This document shows, in pieces, positions 8,411-16,662 of a stretch of DNA of 48,023 nucleotides. The DNA comes from Alphaproteobacteria bacterium. Its GTDB lineage: Bacteria > Pseudomonadota > Alphaproteobacteria > Rhizobiales > Devosiaceae. The notes beneath the pieces are model-generated. The model saw only the letters and a list, made by a program, of their open reading frames with translations. It did no database searches and had not been told where the DNA came from. The stretch is taken from the NCBI GenBank assembly GCA_018828145.1, contig JAHJWO010000016.1:1-48023 (forward strand). Reading direction: 5' to 3'. The first letter of the stretch is position 1; the number at the start of each line of letters is the position of its first letter. A program made the translations under genes and the position numbers.

Positions 8411-9724
8411 TCAGCGCGTATTGTGCAGCATGCCCTGGAAGGCGCGATAGCTGGATTTGGGCGTGCGCTGCTGGGTCTCGTAATCGACATGCACGATGCC
8501 GAAACGCTTGTTGTAGCCCTCGGCCCATTCGTAATTGTCGAGCAGCGACCAGGCAAAATAGCCGCGCACATCGGCGCCCGCGGCGCGGGCGGACAGCACG
8601 GCCTTGAGGTGATCCTCGTAATATTTCACGCGGCGCGGATCATCGCTCCCCTCGACCTCTGCCATGCCGTTCTCGGTCACGTAGAGCGGCAGACTGGTGT
8701 AGTCGCTGGAGACGCGGACCAGCAGGTCGCTGAGGCCCTTGGGGTAGATTTCCCAGCCGATATCGGTCTTTTCCAACGGTCCCTTGACCTGTTCGATCGG
8801 ATTGACGGGGGTCTCGGAGGCTTTGTAGATGCCGCGCGTGTAGTAGTTTATGCCCAGCCAGTCGAGCGGACGGGAGACGACAGCCATGTCGTCCTGATAG
8901 CCGGCGGGCAGATGCTCACCGAGCCAGTTGGTGACCACCTCGGGATATTGGCCCTTGAGCACACCGCCCAGATACCAGCGGTTGAACAGGGCGTCGCCCA
9001 TATCCATTGCTGCAAGGTCTTCCGGCTTGTCGGATGCGGCTTCGGACTTTTCCAGATTGAGCACGATGCCGAGGTTCTTCGCGCCATTGGCGCGCAGCGC
9101 ATCGATGGCCGTGCCGTGGGCAAACAGCACGTGGTGCATGGCACGCGCGGCAGCGCGCATGTCGCGGTAGCCGGGGGCATGAATGCCCAGATAGTGGCTG
9201 AGGAAGGCGACGCACCATGGCTCGTTGATGGTGGCGGTGGCGGTGAGACGGTCCCCGAATTTCTGCGCAATCAGCGCCGCGTAATCGCCGAACCAGCCGG
9301 CGATGTCGCGGTTCATCCAGCCGCCCCTGTCCTGCAGGGCCGAGGGCAGGTCCCAGTGATAGAGCGTCGCATAGGGCTTGATGCCGCGTTCGAGCATGCC
9401 GTCGACGAGGCGGTCGTAGAAGTCGATGCCCGCCTGATTGACGGCGCCGGTGCCCTCGGGGATCAGCCGCGGCCAGGCGAAGGAAAAGCGATAGCCGTCA
9501 AAGCCGCCGTCGCGGATCAGATCGAGGTCCTGCGGCCAGAGCTCGTAGTGGTTGCAGGCCCTAATGCCCGTATCGCCATTGTGGACATTGCCGGGGGTGG
9601 CCGAAAAACTGTCCCAGATGGACGGGCCGCGGCCATCGCGCTGGCCACCCTCGATCTGGTAGGCGGCAGTGGCCACGCCAAAGGTGAAATCCGGACCGAA
9701 GTCCTTGCGGTCGATCGAGAACAT
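8411..9724 (-). CDS. Beta-glucosidase, GH1 family
   Basis: A 437-aa cytoplasmic glycoside hydrolase family 1 enzyme that releases glucose from beta-glucosides such as cellobiose. The (beta/alpha)8 barrel starts FGPDFTFGVATAAYQIEGG, where Gln and the following residues shape the sugar site. The acid/base Glu is in TATINEPWCVAF and the nucleophile in LYVTENGMAE. The C-terminal aglycone motif GYFAWSLLDNYEWAEGYNKRFG is classic GH1. I chose the ATG at 9724 because AGAGGAG lies five bases upstream; a start seven codons earlier is possible. It is the first gene of a unit with the GH13 enzyme, and a LacI-type palindrome sits 65 bases upstream. Confidence 0.95.
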   Translation of the reverse strand: MFSIDRKDFGPDFTFGVATAAYQIEGGQRDGRGPSIWDSFSATPGNVHNGDTGIRACNHYELWPQDLDLIRDGGFDGYRFSFAWPRLIPEGTGAVNQAGIDFYDRLVDGMLERGIKPYATLYHWDLPSALQDRGGWMNRDIAGWFGDYAALIAQKFGDRLTATATINEPWCVAFLSHYLGIHAPGYRDMRAAARAMHHVLFAHGTAIDALRANGAKNLGIVLNLEKSEAASDKPEDLAAMDMGDALFNRWYLGGVLKGQYPEVVTNWLGEHLPAGYQDDMAVVSRPLDWLGINYYTRGIYKASETPVNPIEQVKGPLEKTDIGWEIYPKGLSDLLVRVSSDYTSLPLYVTENGMAEVEGSDDPRRVKYYEDHLKAVLSARAAGADVRGYFAWSLLDNYEWAEGYNKRFGIVHVDYETQQRTPKSSYRAFQGMLHNTR

Positions 9725-9788
9725 GGAGGCTCCTCTGGCCGGCATTTGCCGTGTTTAGGCAAGCCAGATAGCCGATGATCGGGGTTTA

Positions 9789-9802
9789 TGCAATCGATTG
9801 CA
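9789..9802. promoter_or_regulatory. LacI-family operator candidate upstream of the beta-glucosidase unit
   Basis: The 14-base sequence TGCAATCGATTGCA is a perfect palindrome with the central CG step that marks LacI/GalR-family operators. It lies 65 bases upstream of the beta-glucosidase ATG. In rhizobia, alpha-glucoside genes are controlled by the LacI-type repressor AglR, so an AglR-like regulator is a reasonable guess. No LacI-family gene is present in the window. Confidence 0.6.
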
Positions 9803-9820
9803 GAGAGGGGTTGGCGCAGC

Positions 9821-10093
9821 TCAGCGGTACCACTTATCGGCCGCGGCCTTGGCCTTGGCGTCTGCCGCCACGCGACTCTGGATGATCCGGGCCATCAGCT
9901 GGGACTGATCGGCGCTGTTCTGTGCCGCGGCGTTGGCGAGCGTGTAGCGCAGGGTGTCGGACTTGGCCAGGGTGTTCTGGGCAGCGGCCCGGCGGGCCTC
10001 AGAACGGGCTTCAGCCAGCGCAGCATAGTCTGCGCGCTTGGCGCGCTGGAGCATGATCGAGTCGTAGGCGCTGACTTTTTGAATGATGGCCAT
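9821..10093 (-). CDS. Small Ala/Arg-rich hypothetical protein
   Basis: A 90-aa protein with no signal peptide or membrane segment. It is rich in alanine, arginine and lysine and should be almost entirely helical; the middle (LAEARSEARRAAAQNTLAKSD) has a heptad-like pattern that could form a coiled coil. It ends AKAKAAADKWYR. I do not recognise the family. Codon use looks like that of its neighbours. It lies between the beta-glucosidase operator and the Mrp gene on the same strand, starting 35 bases after the Mrp stop, so it may be the last cistron of the Mrp transcript. Confidence 0.65.
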   Translation of the reverse strand: MAIIQKVSAYDSIMLQRAKRADYAALAEARSEARRAAAQNTLAKSDTLRYTLANAAAQNSADQSQLMARIIQSRVAADAKAKAAADKWYR

Positions 10094-10128
10094 GGGTGCG
10101 ATAGTGCGGCCCGGGGCTTAACAGGTCA

Positions 10129-11208
10129 TTAACGCGGCGGGGGCGCGCCCTGCGCCAGGATGGTTCGGGCTATGGCGCGATAGGCCTCCGCCTCCCGCCC
10201 TTCTGGTGCAGCGACCATGGGCGGCGTGCCGGCGTCAGACCCCTCGCGGATCGACATGACCAGTGGAATGGCGCCGAGGAAGGGGATGCCGAGGTCGGCA
10301 GCGGCACGCTCGGCGCCGCCGGAGCCGAAGATGTCGTAGCGCGTACCGGTATCGGGAGCGATGAAGTAGCTCATGTTTTCGACGAGACCAAGGATCGGCA
10401 CACCGAAGCGGGGCAGCATGTCGATGGCCTTCTTGGCATCGATCAGCGCCAGGTCCTGCGGGGTGGAGACGATCACCACGCCGTAAATCTCGGCCTGCTG
10501 GAACAGGGAGATGTGGATGTCGCCGGTGCCGGGCGGCAGGTCGATGACAAGGCAATCGAGCTCGCCCCAGGCGGTTTCGCGCAATAGCTGGCGCAAGGCC
10601 GAGGTGGCCATCGGGCCGCGCCAGACCACGGCCTGATCCTTGACCAGCATGGAGCCGATCGACATGGCCTTGAGCCCGAAGGCCTCGTGCGGGGAAAAGA
10701 TGCCGTCGTCGCGAATGGCCGGCTGGCCCTCGAGGCCGAGCAGTTTGGGAATGGAGGGACCATAGAGGTCGGCATCGAGAATGCCGATGCGCAGTCCCTC
10801 GGCCTGTAGCGCCAGGGCGATATTGACGGCGGTGGTGGACTTGCCGACGCCGCCCTTGCCGGATCCGACCGCGATGATGCGCGCGATGCCGGGCACGGGC
10901 GTCTTGCCGGCGGGTACCGGCTTGCCATGGGAAAAGGTGGGGCCGGCCTTGGGCGGCGCCTTGCCGCCGGTGAGCGAGACCATGACCTTGCGGGTGCCGG
11001 CGATCTTCTGTGCAACCGCGGCGGCCTCTTCGCGCGCCGGGCCGAACGCGGCCTCCATGCCGGGGGCCACCGCGATGGCGAATGCCACCGCGCCGGAGGT
11101 GACGATGATGTCTGAGAGGCCGGCATAGGTCGCCAGATCGCCGCCGCCGGGGATTTCGACGGCAGCTAGCGCGGACCTGATGGATGCGGCGAGTTTGGTA
11201 TCGGCCAT
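10129..11208 (-). CDS. Mrp/ApbC-family P-loop ATPase, iron-sulfur cluster carrier
   Basis: A 359-aa cytoplasmic Mrp/NBP35-type ATPase, a family that binds and hands over Fe-S clusters. Residues 1-80 are a short, diverged DUF59/MIP18-like region, then a Pro/Gly linker. The deviant Walker A GSGKGGVGKST is near residues 114-124, followed by LDADLYGPSIP and the Mrp signature DLPPGTGD. The usual CxxC of the family after ENMSYF is absent: the sequence reads APDTG there. I believe this is frequent in rhizobial Mrp proteins but cannot check; it makes direct cluster binding through those cysteines impossible. The gene is preceded by a repeat-rich intergenic region and transcribed with the small gene that follows. 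Confidence 0.9.
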   Translation of the reverse strand: MADTKLAASIRSALAAVEIPGGGDLATYAGLSDIIVTSGAVAFAIAVAPGMEAAFGPAREEAAAVAQKIAGTRKVMVSLTGGKAPPKAGPTFSHGKPVPAGKTPVPGIARIIAVGSGKGGVGKSTTAVNIALALQAEGLRIGILDADLYGPSIPKLLGLEGQPAIRDDGIFSPHEAFGLKAMSIGSMLVKDQAVVWRGPMATSALRQLLRETAWGELDCLVIDLPPGTGDIHISLFQQAEIYGVVIVSTPQDLALIDAKKAIDMLPRFGVPILGLVENMSYFIAPDTGTRYDIFGSGGAERAAADLGIPFLGAIPLVMSIREGSDAGTPPMVAAPEGREAEAYRAIARTILAQGAPPPR

Positions 11209-11228
11209 GGGAACCTTGTTACGCCGGG

Positions 11229-11440
11229 TGCCCTCCCCTCTCCCCTTGAGGGAGAGGGTGGATCGGCCGCAGGCCGAGACGGGTGGCGCGTTTTATGGCC
11301 GCCGCTGCCATTCGAGCACAGCTCTCCTGGCCTTCTCGTCTCAAATCGCTCCACCGGAGCGATTTGCCCTGCGGGACTTCTCGAAGCCCCTCATCCGCCC
11401 CTACGGGGCACCTTCTCCCTCAAGGGGAGAAGGGAAGAAC
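11229..11440. repeat. Compound inverted-repeat element between transaldolase and mrp
   Basis: Left arm 11229-11264 (CCCTC, then CTCTCCCCTTGAGGGAGAG) and right arm 11396-11440 (a GGGGCACCTTCTCCCTCAAGG type sequence) are imperfect reverse complements. They flank about 130 bases that contain a second, different palindrome (separate entry). The TTCTCCCTCAAGGGGAGAA core is itself a hairpin. This is the same general style as the elements at 3202 and 43792. It fills the 238-base space between the transaldolase stop and the mrp start. Confidence 0.7.
11307..11386. repeat. Dispersed palindromic repeat, copy 1 (AAATCGCTCC family)
   Basis: The centre is an 11-base perfect stem, CAAATCGCTCC / GGAGCGATTTG (11342-11352 and 11356-11366), with a three-base loop. 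Flanks GCCATTCG-GCA on the left and GCCCT...CTCGAAGC on the right are shared with the copy at 21482-21562, so the two are members of one dispersed family rather than chance hairpins. Confidence 0.7.
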
Positions 11441-11446
11441 AAAAGA

Positions 11447-12100
11447 CTACAGGATCGACTGACCCGTTGCCTTCCAGTCCTTGAGGAAGCCGTCGATGCC
11501 CGAATTGGTCAGCGGGTGGTTGGCCAGCTTGCGGATCACGTCGGGCGGGATGGTGGCGACATCGGCGCCGGCCAGCGCGACCTGGGTCACGTGGTTGGGC
11601 GAACGGATCGAGGCCGCCAGGATCTCGGTTTCGAAGGCGTAGTTGTCGTAGATCTGGCGGATATTCTCGATCAGCTCGACCCCATCGAGGTTGATGTCAT
11701 CGAGACGGCCGAGGAAGGGCGAGATGTAGGTCGCGCCGACCTTGGCGGCGAGCAGCGCCTGGTTGGCCGAGAAGCAGAGCGTGACATTGGTCTTGATGCC
11801 GCGATCCTTGAAGGTCTTGGTCGCCTTGAGGCCGGCGAGGGTCAGCGGCAGCTTGACCACGACGTTCTCGGCCAGAGCGGCCAGCACGGTGCCCTCGGCG
11901 ATCATGCCATCATATTCGAGCGAAGCGACTTCGGCGGAAACCGGGCCGGGAACGATCGAGCAGATCTCCTTGACGACTTCCTTGAAGTCGCGGCCGGACT
12001 TGGCGATCAGCGACGGATTGGTGGTCACGCCATCGAGGAGACCCGTTTCGTAGAGTTCCTTGATGTCCTTGATTTCTGCAGTATCGACGAAGAACTTCAT
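11447..12100 (-). CDS. tal: Transaldolase, small TalC/FSA type
   Basis: A 217-aa cytoplasmic transaldolase of the short subfamily that includes fructose-6-phosphate aldolase; it moves a dihydroxyacetone unit between sugar phosphates in the pentose phosphate pathway. It starts [13 protein letters not shown] and has [13 protein letters not shown], typical of the family. The Schiff-base lysine should be Lys83 in [17 protein letters not shown] and the C-terminal [10 protein letters not shown] also fit. GGAGGG lies five bases upstream of the ATG at 12100; a longer frame upstream has no family resemblance. Length (about 215-220 aa) is normal. Whether it acts as transaldolase or as aldolase cannot be settled from the motifs. 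Confidence 0.93.
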   Translation of the reverse strand: MKFFVDTAEIKDIKELYETGLLDGVTTNPSLIAKSGRDFKEVVKEICSIVPGPVSAEVASLEYDGMIAEGTVLAALAENVVVKLPLTLAGLKATKTFKDRGIKTNVTLCFSANQALLAAKVGATYISPFLGRLDDINLDGVELIENIRQIYDNYAFETEILAASIRSPNHVTQVALAGADVATIPPDVIRKLANHPLTNSGIDGFLKDWKATGQSIL

Positions 12101-12188
12101 GGTTCCCTCCTGAAAATGTGTTCTGCCGTGGCCGGTTAGCCAAGGTGTAGCACGGCAAGACCTTGCCGCAAGCCGAATTGAAGTGGCG

Positions 12189-13373
12189 CTATTTGATTGC
12201 CGCGAGCATCGCTTCGGCCAGGTCGCCGACGCGATCTTCGGGGATGCCGGCGACATTGATGCGACTGTCACCAATCATATAGATGCCGTTGTTGGCCTTA
12301 AGATGTTCAACGACCGAATTTTCGAGGCCCAGCAGCGAAAACATGCCGCGATGGGCGGCGATGAAGTCGAAATCCTTGGAATTCGACCGCTGCCTGATGG
12401 CTTCGCTCAGCTTTTCGCGGAGGCGGATCATGCGGCCGCGCATGGCGTTGAGTTCGGCTTCCCACTCGGCGCGCAGCTCGGCATCCTCAAGGATGGTGCG
12501 GATGATCTCGGCGCCATGATCGGGCGGCTGGCTATAGGCCCCGCGGATGATGTTGAGCAGCTGCGACTGGGCGATATCGGCCTGAGCAGCGTCGCGGGCG
12601 ATTAGGATGGCGGCGCCGACGCGTTCGCGATAGAGGCCGAAATTCTTGCTGCCGGAAAAGGCGATCAGCGCTTCGGGCACCGAGGAGATGACCTTGCGGG
12701 TGCCATAGGCATCTTCCAGCAGGCCATCGCCGAAGCCGAGATAGGCCAGGTCGATGAAGGGCAGCGCGCCGGTACGAGCCAGGCTCGCGGCAACCTGGTC
12801 CCACTGCTCGGGCGTCAGGTTGGCGCCGGTCGGGTTGTGGCAGCAGCCATGCAGCAGCACGACGTCGTCCTTGCCCAGCTTGTCGAGCGCAGCCAGCATC
12901 TCGGCAAACTTCACGCCGCGCGTTTCAGTATCGAAATAGGGATAGGTCTTGACCACGAGGCCGGAATTTTCGGCGATCGGGTTATGGTTGGGCCAGGTCG
13001 GATCGGAGACCCAGACGGTGGCGCCCGGCCGCGCGCGGTTGACCAGCTGCATCAGCACCCAGAGCGAGCCGGTGCCGCCCGGAGCCTGGGCGATGCGGAC
13101 GCGGGAGCGGTCGACACTATCGCCCAAGGCCAGGTCGAGCACGGCGGCGCCATAGCCCTTGTTGCCGGCAATGCCGAGGTAAGTCTTGGTCTTGCCTGCC
13201 GCAAGGATCTTCTGCTCGGCCTTCTTGACCGAGGTCATGATCGGGGTGGTGCCCTGCTCGTCCTTGTAGACGCCGACGCCGAGGTCGATCTTGGTGGGAC
13301 GCGGATCGGCCGCGTATTCGCCCATGAGCGCCAGGATCTTGTCGCCGGGGGCCTTGGTCAGGGTCTCGAACAT
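12189..13373 (-). CDS. Aromatic amino acid/aspartate aminotransferase, class I
   Basis: A 394-aa PLP-dependent aminotransferase of the AspC/TyrB branch, moving amino groups between aspartate or aromatic amino acids and 2-oxoglutarate. It starts with [20 protein letters not shown] and [10 protein letters not shown], a TyrB/AspC hallmark. [13 protein letters not shown] holds the conserved Asn-Pro-Thr-Gly. The PLP lysine is in [15 protein letters not shown] near residue 240. The C-terminus has GMFSLLGL and SRINVAGI, with the substrate-carboxylate Arg. It is a single-gene unit: 90 bases separate it from etfA upstream and 88 from the transaldolase downstream. Substrate preference (aspartate or tyrosine/phenylalanine) is not visible. 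Confidence 0.93.
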   Translation of the reverse strand: MFETLTKAPGDKILALMGEYAADPRPTKIDLGVGVYKDEQGTTPIMTSVKKAEQKILAAGKTKTYLGIAGNKGYGAAVLDLALGDSVDRSRVRIAQAPGGTGSLWVLMQLVNRARPGATVWVSDPTWPNHNPIAENSGLVVKTYPYFDTETRGVKFAEMLAALDKLGKDDVVLLHGCCHNPTGANLTPEQWDQVAASLARTGALPFIDLAYLGFGDGLLEDAYGTRKVISSVPEALIAFSGSKNFGLYRERVGAAILIARDAAQADIAQSQLLNIIRGAYSQPPDHGAEIIRTILEDAELRAEWEAELNAMRGRMIRLREKLSEAIRQRSNSKDFDFIAAHRGMFSLLGLENSVVEHLKANNGIYMIGDSRINVAGIPEDRVGDLAEAMLAAIK

Positions 13374-13463
13374 GTCTGGGGTCGTTCCGGTGGGAGGCGG
13401 GGTTGTTATAGGCGGCGGCGGATTTTTTGCAATCTCTGTGAGGACCTCACCCTGAGGCCTCCG

Positions 13464-14396
13464 TCAGTCACGTTTGAGCCCGGCCTTGTCCAGTTCCACC
13501 AGCAATTGCGGAATGATCTCAAACAGATCGCCGATCAGCGCCAGGTCGGCCAGCTTGACCAGGGGGGCTTCGGGATCGGCATTGATGGCAACGATCTTCT
13601 TGGCGCCCTGGATGCCGGCGAGGTGCTGGAGGGCGCCGGAAATGCCGATGGCGATGTAGAGATCGGGGGCGATGATCTTGCCGGTCTGGCCGACCTGCCA
13701 GTCATTGGGGGCGTAGCCGGCATCCACCGCGGCGCGGGTGGCGCCGATGGCGGCACCGAGCTTCTTGGCAAGCTGTTCGATGAGCTGGAAGTTTTCGGCG
13801 GATCCCAGCGCCACGCCGCCCCCGACGACAATCTGGGCCGTCGCAAGATCGGGTGTGTCGCTTTCGGTCCGGTGCGCGGCAATCAGCCGGGCTGCGGACG
13901 CCGCCGAATTCTCGATGACTTCGATCGGCGCGTCATTGCCACCGGCGGCGGCGCGGAAGGCCGAGGCGCGGATGGTGAGGACATGCCTGGCCTGGCCATC
14001 GCTGACGGTCTGGACGGCATTGCCGGCATAGATCGGGCGCTCGAAGCGGGTGGGGCCGAGGACCTTCACCACGTCGGTGACGGGCATCAGGTCGAGCTTG
14101 GCGGCGACACGCGGCATGCGATCCTTGCCCACACTGCCGGCCGACTGGACGATATAGTGGTAGGGCTCAGCCAGCGCGGCGATGAGAGATGCGTCCGCGT
14201 CGGAAGAGGAGGCGCCCTTGGCCACCAGCACCCGGGTCACACCGGCAACCCTGGCGGCCTCGGCCGCGACGGCATCGATGTCCTGGCCGATGACCAGCAA
14301 ATCGATCGGACCCAGCTCGCTGACCGCGTGAATGACGCGGGCGGTGGCTGGCGAAAGGGCGCCGAGATCGTGATCGGCAACAACCAGGACGCTCAT
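13464..14396 (-). CDS. etfA: Electron transfer flavoprotein, alpha subunit
   Basis: A 310-aa FAD-binding alpha subunit of the electron transfer flavoprotein, which takes electrons from acyl-CoA and related dehydrogenases and passes them to ETF-quinone oxidoreductase. It starts [12 protein letters not shown]. The C-terminal half has the FAD domain: [35 protein letters not shown] (given here only as a landmark), then [12 protein letters not shown] and [20 protein letters not shown]. The ATG overlaps the etfB stop by one base (TGATG), so the two subunits are translationally coupled. The quinone oxidoreductase is not in the window. Confidence 0.96.
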   Translation of the reverse strand: MSVLVVADHDLGALSPATARVIHAVSELGPIDLLVIGQDIDAVAAEAARVAGVTRVLVAKGASSSDADASLIAALAEPYHYIVQSAGSVGKDRMPRVAAKLDLMPVTDVVKVLGPTRFERPIYAGNAVQTVSDGQARHVLTIRASAFRAAAGGNDAPIEVIENSAASAARLIAAHRTESDTPDLATAQIVVGGGVALGSAENFQLIEQLAKKLGAAIGATRAAVDAGYAPNDWQVGQTGKIIAPDLYIAIGISGALQHLAGIQGAKKIVAINADPEAPLVKLADLALIGDLFEIIPQLLVELDKAGLKRD

Positions 14397-15154
14397 CACA
14401 GGGCCTCCATCTGCGACACTTCAGTGGCAATATAGGCGGCCAGTTCGGTCGCCGATGCCACGCTCTTTCCCGCTGCACGCTCGGCCGGCGGGGAGACCTT
14501 CTCAATCGTGAGACGCGGCGTCAGGTCGACGCCGAATTCGGCCACTGGGCGGACGGCGAGGGGCTTGCTGCGCGCCTTCATCACCATGGGCAGAGCCGCA
14601 TTGCGCGGGGTGTTGAGGCGCAGGTCGGCGGTGACGATGGCCGGGAGCGGAATGGCGATGGTCTCACGGCCGGAATCGACCTCGCGGGTGACTTCGATCC
14701 CCTGCCCGACCACCTTGATCTCCGAGGCAAAAGTCGCCTGCGGGCGATCGGTCAGCGCGGCCAGCATCTGGCCGACGTGATTGCTGTCGTCATCGACGGC
14801 CTGCTTGCCGAGCAGGACGATGTCGGGATTTTCCTCGGCGACCACCTTGGCCAGCAGCTTGGCGATGGCAAGGGTTTCGAGCTCCGCATCGGTCTCGATC
14901 AGAATGCCGCGGTGGGCGCCCATGGCGAGGGCAGTGAGGATGACGTCATTGGATGCCTTGGGACCGATCGAGACGATGACGATCTCGTCGCCATGGCCGG
15001 CCTCGGACAGCTGCATGGCGGCCTCGACGGCATGCTTGCAGAAGGGGTTCATCGACATGCGGACCCCACTGGTCTCGACGCCAGTGCCATCGGGACGGAC
15101 CCGGATGCGAACGTTGTGATCGACGACGCGCTTGATGGCGACCAGGATTTTCAT
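14396..15154 (-). CDS. etfB: Electron transfer flavoprotein, beta subunit
   Basis: A 252-aa beta subunit of ETF, binding AMP and partnering with EtfA. It starts MKILVAIKRVVDHNVRIRV and has MNPFCKHAVEAAMQL, DIVLLGKQAVDDDSNHVGQM and LPAIVTADLRLNTPRNAALP, the ETF-beta signature near residues 160-180. I chose the ATG at 15154 because GGAG lies six bases upstream and the protein then begins like other EtfB; an in-frame start five codons earlier is less likely. It is the first gene of the etfBA pair; 222 bases of non-coding DNA separate it from the divergent M20 gene. Confidence 0.96.
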   Translation of the reverse strand: MKILVAIKRVVDHNVRIRVRPDGTGVETSGVRMSMNPFCKHAVEAAMQLSEAGHGDEIVIVSIGPKASNDVILTALAMGAHRGILIETDAELETLAIAKLLAKVVAEENPDIVLLGKQAVDDDSNHVGQMLAALTDRPQATFASEIKVVGQGIEVTREVDSGRETIAIPLPAIVTADLRLNTPRNAALPMVMKARSKPLAVRPVAEFGVDLTPRLTIEKVSPPAERAAGKSVASATELAAYIATEVSQMEAL

Positions 15155-15376
15155 GGGCAGCTCCGGCAAGGTGCCGGTGTCATTGCAAAATTGGCTAGCA
15201 CGGGCAAGCCGCGCGGGGGGAAATTTGGGCTAGCGGCGGGAGGATTGTTGGAAAAGGGTGCTGGCGCCTTCACATCTCCTTCAAGGGAAGAGGGGAAGAC
15301 GACAAATCCATGCTAGTGTTGACGCAGCCGATTGGGACAGCGACACTGACCCAGAATTGACCGCTTCGGACCAGAT

Positions 15377-16546
15377 ATGCCCGTCATCAACCGCATTGCC
15401 GAGTTTCACCAGGAGATCGCCGGCTGGCGACAGGATTTTCACGCGCATCCGGAGATCCTCTACGAGGTGGAGCGGACGGCCGGGGTGGTGGAGCAGAAGC
15501 TGCGGGAATTCGGCTGCGACGAGGTAGTGACCGGGATCGGGCGCACGGGCGTCGTCGGCATCATCCACGGGCGGACCAACACGAGCGGACGGACCATCGG
15601 CCTGCGGGCCGACATGGATGCGCTGCCGGTCACCGAAAAGACCGGCAAGGACTATGCCTCGACCGTACCGGGCAAGATGCATGCCTGCGGGCATGACGGG
15701 CACACAGCCATGCTGCTGGGCGCTGCGAAATACCTCGCCGAAACGCGCAATTTTGACGGCCGGATCGCGCTGATCTTCCAGCCGGCGGAAGAAGGCGGCG
15801 CCGGCGGCAAGGCCATGCTGAATGACGGCCTGGTCGAGCGCTTCGCCATCGACGAATTCTACGGCATGCATAACTGGCCGGGTATGCCGGCCGGGCATTT
15901 CGGTATTCGCGCCGGCGGCATCATGGCGGCCACAGACCGCTTCTATATCGACATTGTCGGCAAGGGCGGCCATGCGGCACGGCCGCAAACCACGATCGAC
16001 CCGATCATGGTGGCGGCCAACATGATCGTGGCGCTGCAGTCCATCGTATCGCGCAATGTGGACCCGCTGGCCAATGCCGTGCTGTCGGTGACCATGGTGG
16101 AGGCCGGCGAGGCCGACAATGTGATTTCCCAGACCGCCAAGATCACCGGGACGGTACGGACGCTTGACCTTGCCGTGCAGGACCAGATCGAGCAGCGGCT
16201 GGCCGAGTTCGTGCCGCAGTTTGCCGCCAGCTTTGGCGCCCAGGCGACGGTGCGCTATGCGCGGGGCTATCCGGTGACGGTCAATTCGCCGGAGCAGACC
16301 GAGTTTGCGGCCCAGGTTGCCGGCGACGTGGTCGGACCCGGCCACGTCGACACCGACGCCCCGCCCTCGATGGGCGGAGAGGATTTTTCCTTCATGCTGG
16401 AAGAGCGCCCCGGCGCCTATATTTTCCTCGGCAATGGCGACAGCTCCGAGCTCCATACCGATACTTATGATTTCAATGACGAGGTGATCCCCGTTGGCGT
16501 GACCTATTGGGTGCGGCTGGCGGAAACGGCATTGCCGGTTGGGTGA
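15377..16546 (+). CDS. M20D-family amidohydrolase (hippurate hydrolase-like)
   Basis: A 389-aa cytoplasmic metal-dependent amidohydrolase of the HipO/IAA-amino acid hydrolase group, which cleaves N-acyl amino acids. Metal ligands are visible in order: DMDALP, HACGHDGHTAML (Cys/His pair), QPAEEGG (Glu pair), MHNWPG and the C-terminal MGGEDFSFML with its late histidine region. The dimerisation domain lies about residues 185-295. Length is normal. The ribosome-binding site is weak. The natural acyl-amino acid substrate cannot be predicted; the next gene encodes a membrane protein but a repeat separates them, so cotranscription is uncertain. Confidence 0.92.
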   Translation: MPVINRIAEFHQEIAGWRQDFHAHPEILYEVERTAGVVEQKLREFGCDEVVTGIGRTGVVGIIHGRTNTSGRTIGLRADMDALPVTEKTGKDYASTVPGKMHACGHDGHTAMLLGAAKYLAETRNFDGRIALIFQPAEEGGAGGKAMLNDGLVERFAIDEFYGMHNWPGMPAGHFGIRAGGIMAATDRFYIDIVGKGGHAARPQTTIDPIMVAANMIVALQSIVSRNVDPLANAVLSVTMVEAGEADNVISQTAKITGTVRTLDLAVQDQIEQRLAEFVPQFAASFGAQATVRYARGYPVTVNSPEQTEFAAQVAGDVVGPGHVDTDAPPSMGGEDFSFMLEERPGAYIFLGNGDSSELHTDTYDFNDEVIPVGVTYWVRLAETALPVG

Positions 16547-16566
16547 CGTCGCGCCACGACCCGTGG

Positions 16567-16637
16567 TTCGACAGGCTCACCATGAGGTCTATAGATGACC
16601 TCGGTTTTTGAGTAGATGTCATCCTGAGCCTGTCCAA
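16567..16637. repeat. REP-like inverted repeat (GACAGGCTCA family)
   Basis: The arms TTCGACAGGCTCACCATGA (16567-16585) and TCATCCTGAGCCTGTCCAA (16619-16637) are imperfect reverse complements, matching at 16 of 19 positions. This is the well-known intergenic sequence type with TTCGACA-GCTCA found in many alphaproteobacteria. Between the arms is a smaller hairpin, GAGGTC (16584-16589) with GACCTC (16597-16602), followed closely by TTTTT, which could end transcription of the M20 gene. Confidence 0.75.
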
Positions 16638-16662
16638 GGATGAGGTCGTGGCGAGAGATTTG

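Noticed and set aside
12837..14435. Plus-strand open frame of more than 500 codons over the aminotransferase and etfA genes
   Set aside because: It runs antisense to two genes with full catalytic motifs and is Gly/Asp-rich without recognisable domains.
15155..15376. Possible gene or element in the gap between etfB and the M20 gene
   Set aside because: Only a weak, decayed resemblance to the CTCCTTCAAGG repeat type is visible; no frame with protein-like features.
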